Shown here piece by piece: positions 1 through 8,948 of a stretch of DNA of 64,000 nt. The notes under the pieces were generated by a model. That model searched no databases. It saw only the letters and a list, made by a program, of their open reading frames with translations, and had not been told where the DNA came from. Source of the stretch: Pseudomonas sp. RIT-PI-q (GTDB lineage: Bacteria; Pseudomonadota; Gammaproteobacteria; Pseudomonadales; Pseudomonadaceae). Within the stretch, counting starts at the first letter, position 1. Each line of letters opens with the position of its first letter. The position numbers were made by a program, and so were the translations under genes. The stretch lies in the NCBI RefSeq assembly GCF_001297125.1, contig NZ_LHPC01000031.1, positions 88,019-152,018 on the forward strand. Direction: 5' to 3'.

Positions 1-327
1 CACCAGATTAATGAAGACGTCCTCCAGGCGCACCGCCAGTTCTGCGTTAAGGCTCTCGGCGATGGTTTTGTAGAGGAGTTTTTTCTGCTCGACGGTCCGG
101 CCTTCGCTCAGGGAGATCTGGATCACCACCAGATTGTCGGTGCGATCAATGCCAAGGTAGCCGGGATCAAAGATGAAATGCTGTTCATCGTGTTCGGCAA
201 GGATCTGGAAATTATCGTTCTTCGGCACGCCAATCGTGCTGTGCATGGCGGCATAAATCAGCTGCCCGACGCGCTTGGCGAAAGTGGGGTCCTGATGCTT
301 TTTGATGTCGACGCGAACCAGTGGCAT
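1..327 (-). CDS. Tautomerase family protein (3' end cut by window edge)
   Basis: The reading frame begins at the ATG whose complement is at 325-327 and runs off the left edge without a stop, giving 109 residues. The mature protein would begin with Pro2 (MPLVRVDIKK), the catalytic proline expected of the 4-oxalocrotonate tautomerase superfamily. The tail of the visible part carries the ISLSEGRTVEQKK stretch typical of the longer, roughly 125-residue tautomerases. These enzymes catalyse keto-enol tautomerisation using the N-terminal proline as a base; the substrate cannot be told. A GGAG Shine-Dalgarno sequence lies just upstream of the start. Family assignment is good, specific function unknown. 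Confidence 0.8.
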   Translation of the reverse strand, partial: MPLVRVDIKKHQDPTFAKRVGQLIYAAMHSTIGVPKNDNFQILAEHDEQHFIFDPGYLGIDRTDNLVVIQISLSEGRTVEQKKLLYKTIAESLNAELAVRLEDVFINLV

Positions 328-450
328 GGGTTGACTCCAGAAGAGAGGCAGGACACTTCAAAATACATGATGGAAAACCTTTATCAAGCGGGGATTGCTG
401 TTCAGCGATGAACTGCGGGTCCAAGCACGTTTTCGACAACACCTGATATC

Positions 451-545
451 CCTGTGGGAGCGGGCTTGCCCGCGAAGACGTCGGCCCATTCGGCATCAAT
501 GTGGCTGACAGACCGCTATCGCGGGCAAGCCCGCTCCCACAGGGG
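451..545. repeat. REP pair (inverted, REPIN-type)
   Basis: Two copies of the GTGGGAGCGGGCTTGCCCGC motif face each other, separated by about 50 bases. This is the usual Pseudomonas REP doublet. It sits in the 390-base gap between the tautomerase gene and the permease gene. The rest of that gap (546-717) shows no other clear gene or RNA. Confidence 0.9.
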
Positions 546-717
546 GGTTGTTGCTCACTATCATCTGATCCGCACCACCGCTCTTCAGCTAAGTCTTTGC
601 TTCTGTTGATTAATCCCGGACAATCGCGCCCCTGTTTCGGCCAGGGCGCTGCCTGTCGGATTTTTCCGACTCGTCCTGACCGAGTGGCAAGTGACCGGAA
701 TGCGGAGATCCTACCGG

Positions 718-1998
718 ATGAATGATCAGGCCAATAGCGTCGACGAACGCTATGTAGCGGCGACACCAGCGAGCCTCGCGAGCTGGAATCGCCATGACAC
801 CACCTGGATGCTGGGCCTGTTTGGCACGGCCATCGGGGCCGGCACCCTGTTTTTACCGATCAATGCGGGTCTGGGCGGCTTCTGGCCGTTGCTGGTCCTG
901 GCGGTGTTGGCGTTCCCCATGACCTTCTACGCACACCGTGGCCTGACCCGCTTCGTATTGTCCGGTCGCGAAGGCGCGGACATCACCGAAGTGGTGGAAG
1001 AACATTTCGGGATCAAGGCCGGTGCGTTGATCACCTTGCTGTACTTCTTCGCGATCTTCCCGATCCTGCTGATCTACAGCGTGGCGCTGACCAACACCGT
1101 GGGCAGTTTCCTCGAGCATCAACTGCACATCATGCCGCCACCGCGCATCGTGCTGTCGTTGGTGCTGATCCTCGGCCTGCTGGCCGTGGTGCGTTGTGGC
1201 GAGCAAGCGATCGTCAAGGCGATGAGCCTGATGGTGTATCCGTTCATCGTGGCGCTGCTGTTTCTCGCGGTGTTCCTGATTCCACACTGGAACGGCGGCA
1301 TCCTGGCCACCGCTTCGACACTGCCTGAGCCGTCGGCGCTGCTGCACACCTTGTGGCTGGCGATTCCGGTGATGGTGTTCTCGTTCAACCATTCGCCGAT
1401 CATCTCGGCGTTCGCGGTCGACCAGAAACGTCGCTACGGCGATCACGCTGAAGAGCGCAGCTCGCAGATCCTGTCCCGCGCCCACGCCTTGATGGTGGTG
1501 ATGGTGCTGTTCTTCGTCTTCAGTTGCGTGCTGACCCTGTCGCCGGCGCAATTGGCGGAAGCCAAGGCGCAGAACCTGTCGATCCTGTCGTACCTGGCCA
1601 ACCACTTCAGCAACCCGACCATCGAGTTTGCAGCGCCGTTGATTGCGTTCGTGGCGATCTCCAAGTCGTTCCTCGGTCACTACATCGGTGCCAGCGAAGG
1701 CCTTAAAGGCCTGATCGTGAAAAGCGGCAAGCGCCCGGCGCCGAAGACCCTGGACCGCATGACCGCTGCTTTCATGCTGGTGGTGTGCTGGATCGTTGCC
1801 ACGCTGAACCCGAGCATTCTGAGGATGATCGAAACCCTGGGTGGCCCGATCATCGCGGCGATTCTGTTCCTGATGCCGATGTACGCAATCCGCAAGGTTC
1901 CGGCGATGGCGCGTTATCGCGGTCAGGCGTCCAACGTCTTCGTGACGGCGGTGGGCCTGGTGGCGATTTCGGCGTTGATCTATTCGCTGACCGCCTGA
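718..1998 (+). CDS. HAAAP-family amino-acid permease (serine/threonine type)
   Basis: This 426-residue protein is an inner-membrane transporter of the hydroxy/aromatic amino acid permease family, related to SdaC. The signature is the first membrane segment (TTWMLGLFGTAIGAGTLFLP) with its GTAIGAG helix break, followed by about ten further hydrophobic segments to the C-terminus. Such proteins import serine, threonine or an aromatic amino acid by proton symport. The start at 718 is chosen because GGAG lies about 10 bases upstream; GTG at 691 is an in-frame alternative without better support. The gene is flanked by REP pairs and appears monocistronic. Substrate is not readable from the sequence. 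Confidence 0.85.
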   Translation: MNDQANSVDERYVAATPASLASWNRHDTTWMLGLFGTAIGAGTLFLPINAGLGGFWPLLVLAVLAFPMTFYAHRGLTRFVLSGREGADITEVVEEHFGIKAGALITLLYFFAIFPILLIYSVALTNTVGSFLEHQLHIMPPPRIVLSLVLILGLLAVVRCGEQAIVKAMSLMVYPFIVALLFLAVFLIPHWNGGILATASTLPEPSALLHTLWLAIPVMVFSFNHSPIISAFAVDQKRRYGDHAEERSSQILSRAHALMVVMVLFFVFSCVLTLSPAQLAEAKAQNLSILSYLANHFSNPTIEFAAPLIAFVAISKSFLGHYIGASEGLKGLIVKSGKRPAPKTLDRMTAAFMLVVCWIVATLNPSILRMIETLGGPIIAAILFLMPMYAIRKVPAMARYRGQASNVFVTAVGLVAISALIYSLTA

Positions 1999-2006
1999 CG
2001 CATCTC

Positions 2007-2103
2007 CCTGTAGGAGCGAGGCTTGCCCGCGAAGAACGATAATGCGGACAACCTGCAAGACCGCGTTATCGTTGTTCGCGGGCAAGCCTCGCTCCTACAG
2101 GGG
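2007..2103. repeat. REP pair
   Basis: Inverted copies of GTAGGAGCGAGGCTTGCCCG face each other across about 55 bases, just after the permease stop codon. Nothing else is evident between 2104 and 2256 apart from the ribosome binding site of the next gene. Confidence 0.9.
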
Positions 2104-2256
2104 TGAGGCGTTTTTTATTGCGCTGAAAACACCCGACACCTGACCCAGAGCCGACATAGCGGGCGATTAGCGATTAAGCTTGCGCTGCATAAACGCGTAG
2201 TAGAGCGTTTGCCGGGGAATCGCCCCGGCCAGTCGATCTTTCTCTGGAGACGCTTC

Positions 2257-3918
2257 ATGGCTCATGCTCACGGTGCATCGGCGCAACCCCGTGCCGCTTC
2301 GCCTAACCGTTGGCGGGATGTGTTGGCCGGGTTGTCGATTGCCGGATTGTTGTTGCCCGAGGCGGTCGCGTATTCAAGCATTGCTGCGTTGCCGCCACAG
2401 GCCGGGGTGATTGCGTTGTTTGCCGGTCTGCTGTGCTACGGGCTGTTGGGCACCAGTCGTTTCGCCATTGTCTCCGCGACCTCGTCTTCAGCGGCGGTTC
2501 TGGCCGCCGCCACCGCCACGCTGGCCAACGGTGATTCAGGCCTGCGTCTGTCCCTGGCGATCGGCCTGGTGTTGGTGACCGGTGGTTTCTTCCTGCTGGC
2601 CGGGCTGTTCAAGCTCGGCAGCGTTACCTCATTCATCGCCAAACCGGTGCTGCGCGGCTTTGCGTTGGGACTGGCCGTGACCATCATCCTCAAGCAAGTG
2701 GCGACCATCGTTGACGTGCACTTGAGCAACGGCAACCTGATCCGGTTCATGCCTCAGCTGCTGGAGCAGTGGCCGCAGTGGAACTGGATCGGTGCGCTGG
2801 TCGCGGCGGTGGCGCTGCTGGTGTTGTGGTTGTGCGCGCGGATCAGGCGTTTGCCGGGAGGTTTGCTCGTAGTGGCGCTGGGTATCGCGGCGGGTCAGTG
2901 GCTGAACTTGCCGGCGTACGGGGTGAAATTGATCGGGGTGATCGATCTGAGCCTCGAAGTGCCCCATCTTCCGGTGTTGCCGTTCGCCGACTGGTTGCAC
3001 CTGGGGGAGTTGGCGTTTGCGATGGTGATGATTCTGTACGCCGAATCCTACGGCTCGATCACCTCGTTCGCGCTCAAGCATGGCGACCGGGTTTCCTCGA
3101 ACCGTGACCTGCTGGCACTCGGCGCAGCCAATCTGCTGTCGGGCCTGTTTCATGGCATGCCGGCGGGCGCCGGTTATTCGGCAACTTCGGCCAATGAGGC
3201 GGCGGGTGCCGGGTCGCGAATGGCCGGCGCGGTCGCGGCGGGGGTGGTGTTGCTCATCGTGTTGACCGTTTTGCCCTGGATTGCCCTGACCCCCGAGCCG
3301 GTCCTGGCGGCCATCGTCATTTTTGCCTTGGCGCGTGGCTTGAGCCTGCAGCCATTGGGGCGCTATTTCATCTGGCGCCGCGACCGCCTGCTGGTGATCT
3401 GCGCGGTGGCGGCGGTGCTGGTGTTGGGCGTGCTGGACGGCTTGTTGGTGGCGGTGGTGATCAGTGTGGTACTGATGTTGAAGCAGATGTCGTCGGCGGA
3501 TATTCAGGTGCTTGGGAGAATCGGCGACGGGCATGATTTTGTCGACATGCAACGCCATCCCGAGGCTCAGGAAATACCCGGCGTGCTGATCGTACGGCCG
3601 AGCGAGGCGCTGTTTTTCGCTAACGTGGAGCGCATTCTCGGTGGGGCGTTGCGCCTGGCCCGACATGCATCACCGCCGATTCATACAATTATTCTCAGTC
3701 TCGAAGAGTCGCCCGATCTGGACGGCACCAGCATCGAAGCACTGGAAGCATTCTTTTTACAGGTGCGGGCCGAGGACAAGTTGCTGATCCTGGCGCGGCT
3801 GAAACACGAGGCAAAGGCGGTGCTGTCGAAGTTGCCGACGCGGGAGCTGGATCAGGTAATACTCAGCGGTTTGAGCGTCGACGGCGCAGTGCAACAAGCC
3901 CTCAACCCGAACACATAA
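2257..3918 (+). CDS. SulP family inorganic anion transporter with STAS domain
   Basis: This 553-residue protein has the SulP layout: an N-terminal membrane domain of about 420 residues (GLSIAGLLLPEAVAYSSIA at the first helix; the conserved GMPAGAGYSATSANEAAGA region near residue 305) and a C-terminal cytoplasmic STAS domain (IHTIILSLEESPDLDGTSIE). SulP proteins carry sulfate, bicarbonate or dicarboxylates; bacterial members are often sulfate or bicarbonate/C4-dicarboxylate carriers. The ATG at 2257 is chosen over an upstream GTG-type extension because CTGGAGA lies 6 bases before it. It stands alone between REP pairs with no carbonic anhydrase neighbour, so the substrate is open. Confidence 0.88.
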   Translation: MAHAHGASAQPRAASPNRWRDVLAGLSIAGLLLPEAVAYSSIAALPPQAGVIALFAGLLCYGLLGTSRFAIVSATSSSAAVLAAATATLANGDSGLRLSLAIGLVLVTGGFFLLAGLFKLGSVTSFIAKPVLRGFALGLAVTIILKQVATIVDVHLSNGNLIRFMPQLLEQWPQWNWIGALVAAVALLVLWLCARIRRLPGGLLVVALGIAAGQWLNLPAYGVKLIGVIDLSLEVPHLPVLPFADWLHLGELAFAMVMILYAESYGSITSFALKHGDRVSSNRDLLALGAANLLSGLFHGMPAGAGYSATSANEAAGAGSRMAGAVAAGVVLLIVLTVLPWIALTPEPVLAAIVIFALARGLSLQPLGRYFIWRRDRLLVICAVAAVLVLGVLDGLLVAVVISVVLMLKQMSSADIQVLGRIGDGHDFVDMQRHPEAQEIPGVLIVRPSEALFFANVERILGGALRLARHASPPIHTIILSLEESPDLDGTSIEALEAFFLQVRAEDKLLILARLKHEAKAVLSKLPTRELDQVILSGLSVDGAVQQALNPNT

Positions 3919-3920
3919 CG

Positions 3921-4030
3921 TGTAGGAGCGAGGCTTGCCCGCGAAGGCGGTGTGTCAGCAAAACAATCGTTGGATGACACACCGCCTTCGCGGGCAAGTC
4001 GAATCGTCGCACCGCTCGCTCCTACAGGGG
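3921..4030. repeat. REP pair with a 16-base block replacing part of the right arm
   Basis: The left copy is a normal GTAGGAGCGAGGCTTGCCCGC. The right copy is interrupted at 3999-4014 by TCGAATCGTCGCACCG. The same block in the same place is found in the REP pair at 17620-17724. Confidence 0.88.
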
Positions 4031-4041
4031 TTACAGGCATA

Positions 4042-4080
4042 AAAAAACGCCGCTCATCTCGCGATGGGCGGCGTTTTTTA
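4042..4080. terminator. Rho-independent terminator, probably bidirectional
   Basis: A run of A, a 12-bp GC-rich stem (ACGCCGCTCATC paired with GATGGGCGGCGT) with a short loop, and a run of six T. It lies 14 bases after the acnB stop on the minus strand and ends transcription of that gene. The A/T tracts on both sides would let it also stop reading from the SulP gene. Confidence 0.88.
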
Positions 4081-4093
4081 TTGCGTTGCTACG

Positions 4094-6703
4094 TTAGGCT
4101 TGAACGACCGGGATGTTGGCGTTCGCAGCAGCTTCACGGAACTCGGCGATCTGGTCGAAGGACAGGTAGCGGTAAACATCAGCCGCCATGCTGTCGATCT
4201 TGCCAGCGTATTCCATGTACTCCTCGACGGTCGGCAGGCGACCCAGGATGGACGCAACGGACGCCAACTCAGCCGAAGCCAGGTAAACGTTCGCGCCGTC
4301 ACCCAGACGGTTCGGGAAGTTACGGGTCGACGTCGACACCACAGTCGAGTTCGGCTCTACACGTGCCTGGTTACCCATGCACAGCGAGCAGCCCGGCATT
4401 TCCATGCGCGCGCCGGCCTTGCCGTAGATGCCGTAGTAGCCTTCTTCGGTCAGTTGGTGAGCGTCCATCTTGGTCGGCGGCGACAGCCACAGACGGGTTG
4501 GCAGCTGACCCTTGACCTGATCCAGCAGTTTACCGGCAGCGCGGAAGTGACCAATGTTGGTCATGCACGAACCGATGAACACTTCGTCGATCTTCTCGCC
4601 AGCAACGCTGGACAGCAGACGGGCGTCGTCCGGATCGTTAGGCGCGCAGAGTACAGGCTCTTTGATGTCGGCCAGGTCGATTTCGATGACTTCAGCGTAT
4701 TCCGCGTCAGCATCGGCAACCATCAACTCAGGGTTGGCAACCCAGGCTTCCATCGCTTGAGCGCGACGTTCCAGGGTACGTGGATCGCCGTAGCCTTCGC
4801 CGATCATCCAGCGCAGCAGGGTGATGTTGGAGTTCAGGTACTCGGTGATCGACTCTTTCGACAGCTTGATGGTGCAACCGGCAGCCGAACGTTCGGCCGA
4901 GGCGTCGGACAGCTCGAAAGCCTGTTCGATGCTCAGGTTGTCCAGGCCTTCGATTTCCAGGATGCGGCCGGAGAAGGCGTTCTTCTTGCCTTTCTTCTCA
5001 ACGGTCAACAGGCCAGCCTGAATCGCGAAGTAAGGAATGGCGTGAACCAGGTCACGCAGGGTGACGCCCGGTTGCATTTTGCCTTTGAAGCGCACCAGGA
5101 TCGATTCCGGCATGTCCAGCGGCATAACGCCGGTGGCAGCGGCGAACGCCACCAGACCAGAACCGGCCGGGAACGAGATGCCCATCGGGAAACGAGTGTG
5201 CGAGTCACCACCAGTGCCGACGGTGTCCGGCAGCAGCATACGGTTCAGCCAGCTGTGGATGATGCCGTCGCCCGGACGCAGGGAAACGCCGCCGCGGGTC
5301 ATGATGAAGTCTGGCAGGGTGTGGTGGGTGGTCACGTCGATCGGCTTTGGATAAGCCGCGGTGTGGCAGAAAGACTGCATTACCAGATCGGTCGAGAAGC
5401 CCAGGCACGCCAGGTCTTTCAGTTCGTCACGGGTCATAGGACCGGTGGTGTCCTGGGAGCCGACGGTGGTCATCTTCGGTTCGCAGTAAGTACCTGGACG
5501 AACGCCTTTGCCTTCCGGCAGGCCGCAGGCCTTGCCGACCATTTTCTGTGCCAGGGTGAAGCCCTTGCCGGTGTCGACAGGTGCTTCAGGCAGTTTGAAC
5601 AGGTCGGTTGGGCCCAGGCCCAGCTCGGCGCGGGCTTTGTCGGTCAAACCGCGACCGATGATCAACGGGATACGGCCGCCAGCACGAACTTCGTCCAAAA
5701 GAACCGGAGTCTTCATCTGGAAGGTGGTCAGGACTTCGTCGGTGCCGTGTTTGCAGACTTTGCCAGCATGCGGGTACAGGTCGATCACGTCGCCCATGTT
5801 CATGTTGGTGACGTCGAATTCGATCGGCAGTGCGCCGGCATCTTCCATGGTGTTGTAGAAGATCGGAGCGATCTTGCTGCCGAAGCAGAAACCGCCAGCA
5901 CGCTTGTTCGGCACGAAAGGAACGTCGTCGCCGAAGAACCACAGTACCGAGTTGGTTGCCGATTTACGCGAAGAACCAGTACCGACCACGTCGCCGACGT
6001 AGGCGATCGGGAAGCCGCTGTTGCGCATTTCTTCGATCTGCTTCATCGGACCGGTAACGCCTTGGGCGTCAGGCACGATGCCTTCACGGGCCATTTTCAG
6101 CATGGCCAGGGCGTGCAGCGGGATGTCCGGGCGGGACCAGGCATCCGGGGCAGGGGACAGGTCGTCGGTGTTGGTTTCGCCGGTGACCTTGAACACGCGC
6201 AGGCTGATCTTGTCGGCCAGTACAGGGCGGTTCTTGAACCACTCGCCGTCAGCCCAGGATTGCAGCACGCCTTTAGCGTGAACGTTACCGTTCTTGGCTT
6301 TTTCAGCGACGTCGTGGAAGGCGTCGAACATCAGCAGGGTGTGCTTGAGTTCTTTGGCAGCGACAGGCGCCAGTTCGGCGTCGTCCAGCAGGTTGACCAG
6401 GGTGACGATGTTGTAGCCGCCTTGCATGGTGCCGAGCAGTTCAACAGCGCGTTTCTTGTCGATCAGAGGGGAAGTGGCTTCGCCTTTGGCCAGAGCAGAC
6501 AGGAAGCCGGCCTTTACATAGGCTGCTTCGTCCACGCCAGGCGGAACGCGATTGGTGATCAGGTCAACGAGGAAAGCTTCTTCGCCAGCCGGGGGATTTT
6601 TCAGCAGCTCGACCAGGCCTGCAGTTTGTTCGGCGTTAAGCGGCTGGGGAACGATACCCAGTGCTGCACGCTCTTCGATATGTTTGCGGTAGGCTTCAAG
6701 CAC
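4094..6703 (-). CDS. acnB: Bifunctional aconitate hydratase 2 / 2-methylisocitrate dehydratase
   Basis: The 869-residue product matches aconitase B in length and order: N-terminal HEAT-like domain (LEAYRKHIEERAALGI), swivel domain (GETNTDDLSPAPDAWSRPDIPL; VGTGSSRKSATNSV), and the C-terminal catalytic domains. The 4Fe-4S ligands are in GSCMTNIGHF and in PGCSLCMGNQ. It interconverts citrate and isocitrate in the TCA cycle and can act in the methylcitrate pathway. The start is GTG at 6703, chosen because GAGGG lies about 9 bases upstream; the longer frame to 6751 has no support. A terminator follows the gene and a large inverted-repeat structure (6824-6963) lies upstream. Confidence 0.97.
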   Translation of the reverse strand: MLEAYRKHIEERAALGIVPQPLNAEQTAGLVELLKNPPAGEEAFLVDLITNRVPPGVDEAAYVKAGFLSALAKGEATSPLIDKKRAVELLGTMQGGYNIVTLVNLLDDAELAPVAAKELKHTLLMFDAFHDVAEKAKNGNVHAKGVLQSWADGEWFKNRPVLADKISLRVFKVTGETNTDDLSPAPDAWSRPDIPLHALAMLKMAREGIVPDAQGVTGPMKQIEEMRNSGFPIAYVGDVVGTGSSRKSATNSVLWFFGDDVPFVPNKRAGGFCFGSKIAPIFYNTMEDAGALPIEFDVTNMNMGDVIDLYPHAGKVCKHGTDEVLTTFQMKTPVLLDEVRAGGRIPLIIGRGLTDKARAELGLGPTDLFKLPEAPVDTGKGFTLAQKMVGKACGLPEGKGVRPGTYCEPKMTTVGSQDTTGPMTRDELKDLACLGFSTDLVMQSFCHTAAYPKPIDVTTHHTLPDFIMTRGGVSLRPGDGIIHSWLNRMLLPDTVGTGGDSHTRFPMGISFPAGSGLVAFAAATGVMPLDMPESILVRFKGKMQPGVTLRDLVHAIPYFAIQAGLLTVEKKGKKNAFSGRILEIEGLDNLSIEQAFELSDASAERSAAGCTIKLSKESITEYLNSNITLLRWMIGEGYGDPRTLERRAQAMEAWVANPELMVADADAEYAEVIEIDLADIKEPVLCAPNDPDDARLLSSVAGEKIDEVFIGSCMTNIGHFRAAGKLLDQVKGQLPTRLWLSPPTKMDAHQLTEEGYYGIYGKAGARMEMPGCSLCMGNQARVEPNSTVVSTSTRNFPNRLGDGANVYLASAELASVASILGRLPTVEEYMEYAGKIDSMAADVYRYLSFDQIAEFREAAANANIPVVQA

Positions 6704-6823
6704 AGTTATTACCCTCATCAGTGGTCCCAAATGGGTGTCCGGGACGCTCATCCCGAAATTGCCGTACTCATGCGCTGCATGGCGTTGTGCGCCACTTAGC
6801 CAGAATTACCGACAATTCCTTAC

Positions 6824-6963
6824 AGAAGCTGCTTTCAAAGTTTTACGCCTGCAGAACGGGAGCTGATGAGGGTTGGCGTTGGGCTTTTCCCCGCTGGAAA
6901 AACCCCTCGCCAACACCGCTCTGAAGGAACGACTGTGCTCGTGACGCTTTGAAAACAGCTTCT
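6824..6963 (-). repeat. Inverted-repeat structure upstream of acnB
   Basis: The 17-base arms at 6824-6840 and 6947-6963 are complementary at 16 of 17 positions. Between them, 6871-6916 forms a second stem (GTTGGCG...CTTTTCC with GGAAAAA...CGCCAAC). Together they would fold into a long branched hairpin ending about 120 bases before the acnB start codon. It may be part of the acnB leader or promoter region; no known riboswitch was recognised. Confidence 0.5.
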
Positions 6964-7024
6964 AACGGACATTGGCGCCTTAAAAGGCTGGCTGATTCTA
7001 CGGCAAAAAAAAATTAAAGGTAAG

Positions 7025-7294
7025 TCAGGGTCTATTGGACTTTGGTGGCGGACCGCGTTGCTGGGCCAATGTGTGCGAGGCAAGGCGCGGGATGCCGCCC
7101 ATGGTTGTTCCCTTGGCAAATCCTGCAACGCAGCCTCGCGCACATTGGCACGCAACCCGAAGGGACGGTGCCCGCTTGGTGCAGGGCTGCGTTGCTCGGA
7201 ACTTATTTGGAACAACCAAACCACGTTCCTCGCGCCTTGCCCTGCACCAAGCGGGCCTCCGTCGCGGCCGTCACCAAAGTCCAATAGACCCTGA
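7025..7294. repeat. 270-bp palindromic element with nested inverted repeats
   Basis: The ends are 23-base perfect inverted repeats (7025-7047 and 7272-7294, beginning TCAGGGTCTATTGG). Inside are at least three more inverted pairs: 7066-7081 with 7133-7148, 7125-7135 with 7185-7195, and an 18-base perfect pair 7170-7187 with 7239-7256. No transposase gene fits inside. The structure suggests a non-autonomous mobile element or a repetitive element family. It fills most of the 674-base gap between acnB and the DUF1289 gene. Confidence 0.6.
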
Positions 7295-7377
7295 GCCCTT
7301 TAACTTTGAGGGGTGATCAATGTTAGACAAAGGGCTAACATGCCGGCCTGTTCTGCTTTCCCGTATTTTGCCTACCT

Positions 7378-7848
7378 ATGCCCAATCAGACCATCAAGAC
7401 CCCCTGCGTCGGCCTCTGCTCCACTGTTTACGGTGATCTGGTGTGCCGTGGCTGCAAGCGTTTCCACCATGAAGTGATCAATTGGAATGGTTACAACGAG
7501 GAGGAAAAGCGTGCCGTATGGCTGCGTCTTGAGCTGCTGCTGTCCCAGGTAATGGCCAGCAAGCTGGAAATTTTCGATCCCCAGCGCCTGCGCTTGCAGC
7601 TGGAACAGCGCAAGATCCGCTTCGTACCGCATCAGTCGGAATACTGCTGGGCCTATCAGCTGATCGCCCGTGGGGCGCGGGTGATCAATAACCTGGAAGC
7701 CTACGGAATGGTGCTGATGCCGGAGTTTCGCGACTGGAACCTGCCGGAATTGCGGGATGCCATTGATCGGGAGTTCTTTTTGCTCTCCGAGGCGCATTAC
7801 CAGCGCTACATTGCGCCGGGGTTCCTGAAAGACGCCTTCGGCGCCTGA
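7378..7848 (+). CDS. DUF1289 domain-containing protein
   Basis: This 156-residue protein begins with the DUF1289 motif TPCVGLCST...GDLVCRGCKRFHHEVINW (residues about 8-38), whose four cysteines are likely metal or Fe-S ligands, followed by a helical region of about 110 residues that is typical of the longer pseudomonad version. The function of the family is not established. In Pseudomonas aeruginosa a similar gene lies between acnB and a universal stress gene, as here. No strong Shine-Dalgarno sequence precedes the ATG at 7378, so the start is the simplest choice rather than proven. Confidence 0.75.
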   Translation: MPNQTIKTPCVGLCSTVYGDLVCRGCKRFHHEVINWNGYNEEEKRAVWLRLELLLSQVMASKLEIFDPQRLRLQLEQRKIRFVPHQSEYCWAYQLIARGARVINNLEAYGMVLMPEFRDWNLPELRDAIDREFFLLSEAHYQRYIAPGFLKDAFGA

Positions 7849-7850
7849 CA

Positions 7851-7946
7851 GCATCGCGGGCAAGCCTCGCTCCCACGGGTTTTATGTTGATCACCACCGT
7901 TGTGTACGACACAAAAACTGTGGGAGCGGGCTTGCCCGCGATAGCG
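7851..7946. repeat. REP pair
   Basis: Facing REP copies separated by about 45 bases between two convergent genes. The two arms differ in subtype: the left has GCCTCGCTCCCAC, the right GTGGGAGCGGGC. Confidence 0.88.
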
Positions 7947-7967
7947 TCCGTCCAGACACTACAAAAC

Positions 7968-8831
7968 TCAATGCTGGGTCACGATCTCCTCCAGATGATC
8001 CATGATCGTATCCGGCTTGAGCACCAGCACATCGCTGTCCACCGCATCCAGCACCACCTCCGCGGTATTGCCGATCAACGCCCCGGACAACCCGGTTCGC
8101 GCAACCGTGCCAATCACCGTCACGGCTGCCTGCAGCTTGTGCACCATGTACGGAATCAACACATCCGCCGGGCCTTCCTCGATGTGCAGGTGGTCATCGT
8201 CAATGTCGAACTCGGCCTGAAACGATTTGCACTGTTCGCGATAACGCGCCTCGATGGTTTCGCTGAGTTGCAAGGTCGGATCGGCTGCCGAGAGCATCGG
8301 CGACGGATGGGCGCTGACCACGTGCAACTGGGCCTTGGCCAGGCTGGCAATGTCGAAACCATGATCGACAATGCAGGCATGCAACGTGCGGTGTTCGCCG
8401 TCGGTGCTACCGACGTCAATGGCCGCCAGAATGACCCCGCCGGTCCAAGGCTTCGAGGTTTTCACCAGCAGCACCGGCGTCGGGCAATAGCGCAGCAGTT
8501 TCCAGTCCGCCGGGGTCAGCAGGGCCTTTTTCAGCGGGCTGTCGGGGTAGTGCTGCTTGACCACCAGCCCACAGCCTTCGGCCTGCTGCACATCGACGAT
8601 GGTTTCATGCAGGCTTTGATTCCAGGCTTGTTCCGTGGTCACGCTGTAGCCGTCTTCCAGCAAAGCGGCCTTCAGCACGCCCAGCATGCCGCTGTGGTCA
8701 TGCTTGGGATCGCAGACCAGCAGGTGCAGATGAGCCTGGGTCACGCCAGCAATCAGTTTGGCCCGCTTGAGCGCCAGGCTTTCCGAATGTTCGGGCTCGA
8801 GGACCACCAGGATGCTGCGTATGGCTTGCAT
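7968..8831 (-). CDS. Universal stress protein, tandem UspA domains
   Basis: The 287-residue product contains two UspA folds (residues about 1-145 and 155-285). The second ends in the UspE-like nucleotide-loop sequence VIGTVARTGLSGALIGNTAE. Proteins of this type support survival under anaerobic or energy-limited conditions in pseudomonads. The start ATG at 8831 is preceded by AGGAG. Upstream is a perfect ANR/FNR half-site pair and a well-placed -10 element (see the promoter entry), so the gene should be induced when oxygen falls. Its position next to acnB and the DUF1289 gene matches PA1789 of P. aeruginosa, an ANR-dependent usp gene. Confidence 0.9.
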   Translation of the reverse strand: MQAIRSILVVLEPEHSESLALKRAKLIAGVTQAHLHLLVCDPKHDHSGMLGVLKAALLEDGYSVTTEQAWNQSLHETIVDVQQAEGCGLVVKQHYPDSPLKKALLTPADWKLLRYCPTPVLLVKTSKPWTGGVILAAIDVGSTDGEHRTLHACIVDHGFDIASLAKAQLHVVSAHPSPMLSAADPTLQLSETIEARYREQCKSFQAEFDIDDDHLHIEEGPADVLIPYMVHKLQAAVTVIGTVARTGLSGALIGNTAEVVLDAVDSDVLVLKPDTIMDHLEEIVTQH

Positions 8832-8873
8832 GATCGGGATCTCCTGAAAGGTAAAAAATACTGCGTGGGGACA

Positions 8874-8916
8874 ACTATAGTTGCTGGTCGGCCATCCGGG
8901 ACTTGATGCATATCAA
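8874..8916 (-). promoter_or_regulatory. ANR/FNR-dependent promoter of the universal stress gene
   Basis: The palindrome TTGAT-GCAT-ATCAA at 8903-8916 is a perfect FNR-type box. On the minus strand a TATAGT -10 hexamer lies at 8879-8874, predicting a transcript start near 8867. The box centre is then about 42 bases upstream of the start, the spacing expected of a class II ANR-activated promoter. The usp ATG is at 8831. Confidence 0.8.
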
Positions 8917-8948
8917 CGGTCGCGACTGGTGGTCTGCCGGCAGGCCGG

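Noticed and set aside
853..2085. A 410-codon open frame antisense to the HAAAP permease, reaching into a REP
   Set aside because: His/Gln/Arg-rich translation, no ribosome binding site, runs through repeat DNA.
4064..6799. A 911-codon open frame antisense to acnB
   Set aside because: It lies exactly opposite a clear aconitase gene; high GC at third positions produces long antisense frames. Its composition is rich in Arg, Gln and His and shows no domain.
7035..7316. Several overlapping open frames of 60-93 codons on both strands within the 270-bp palindromic element
   Set aside because: They arise from the inverted-repeat structure itself and have no ribosome binding site or family resemblance.
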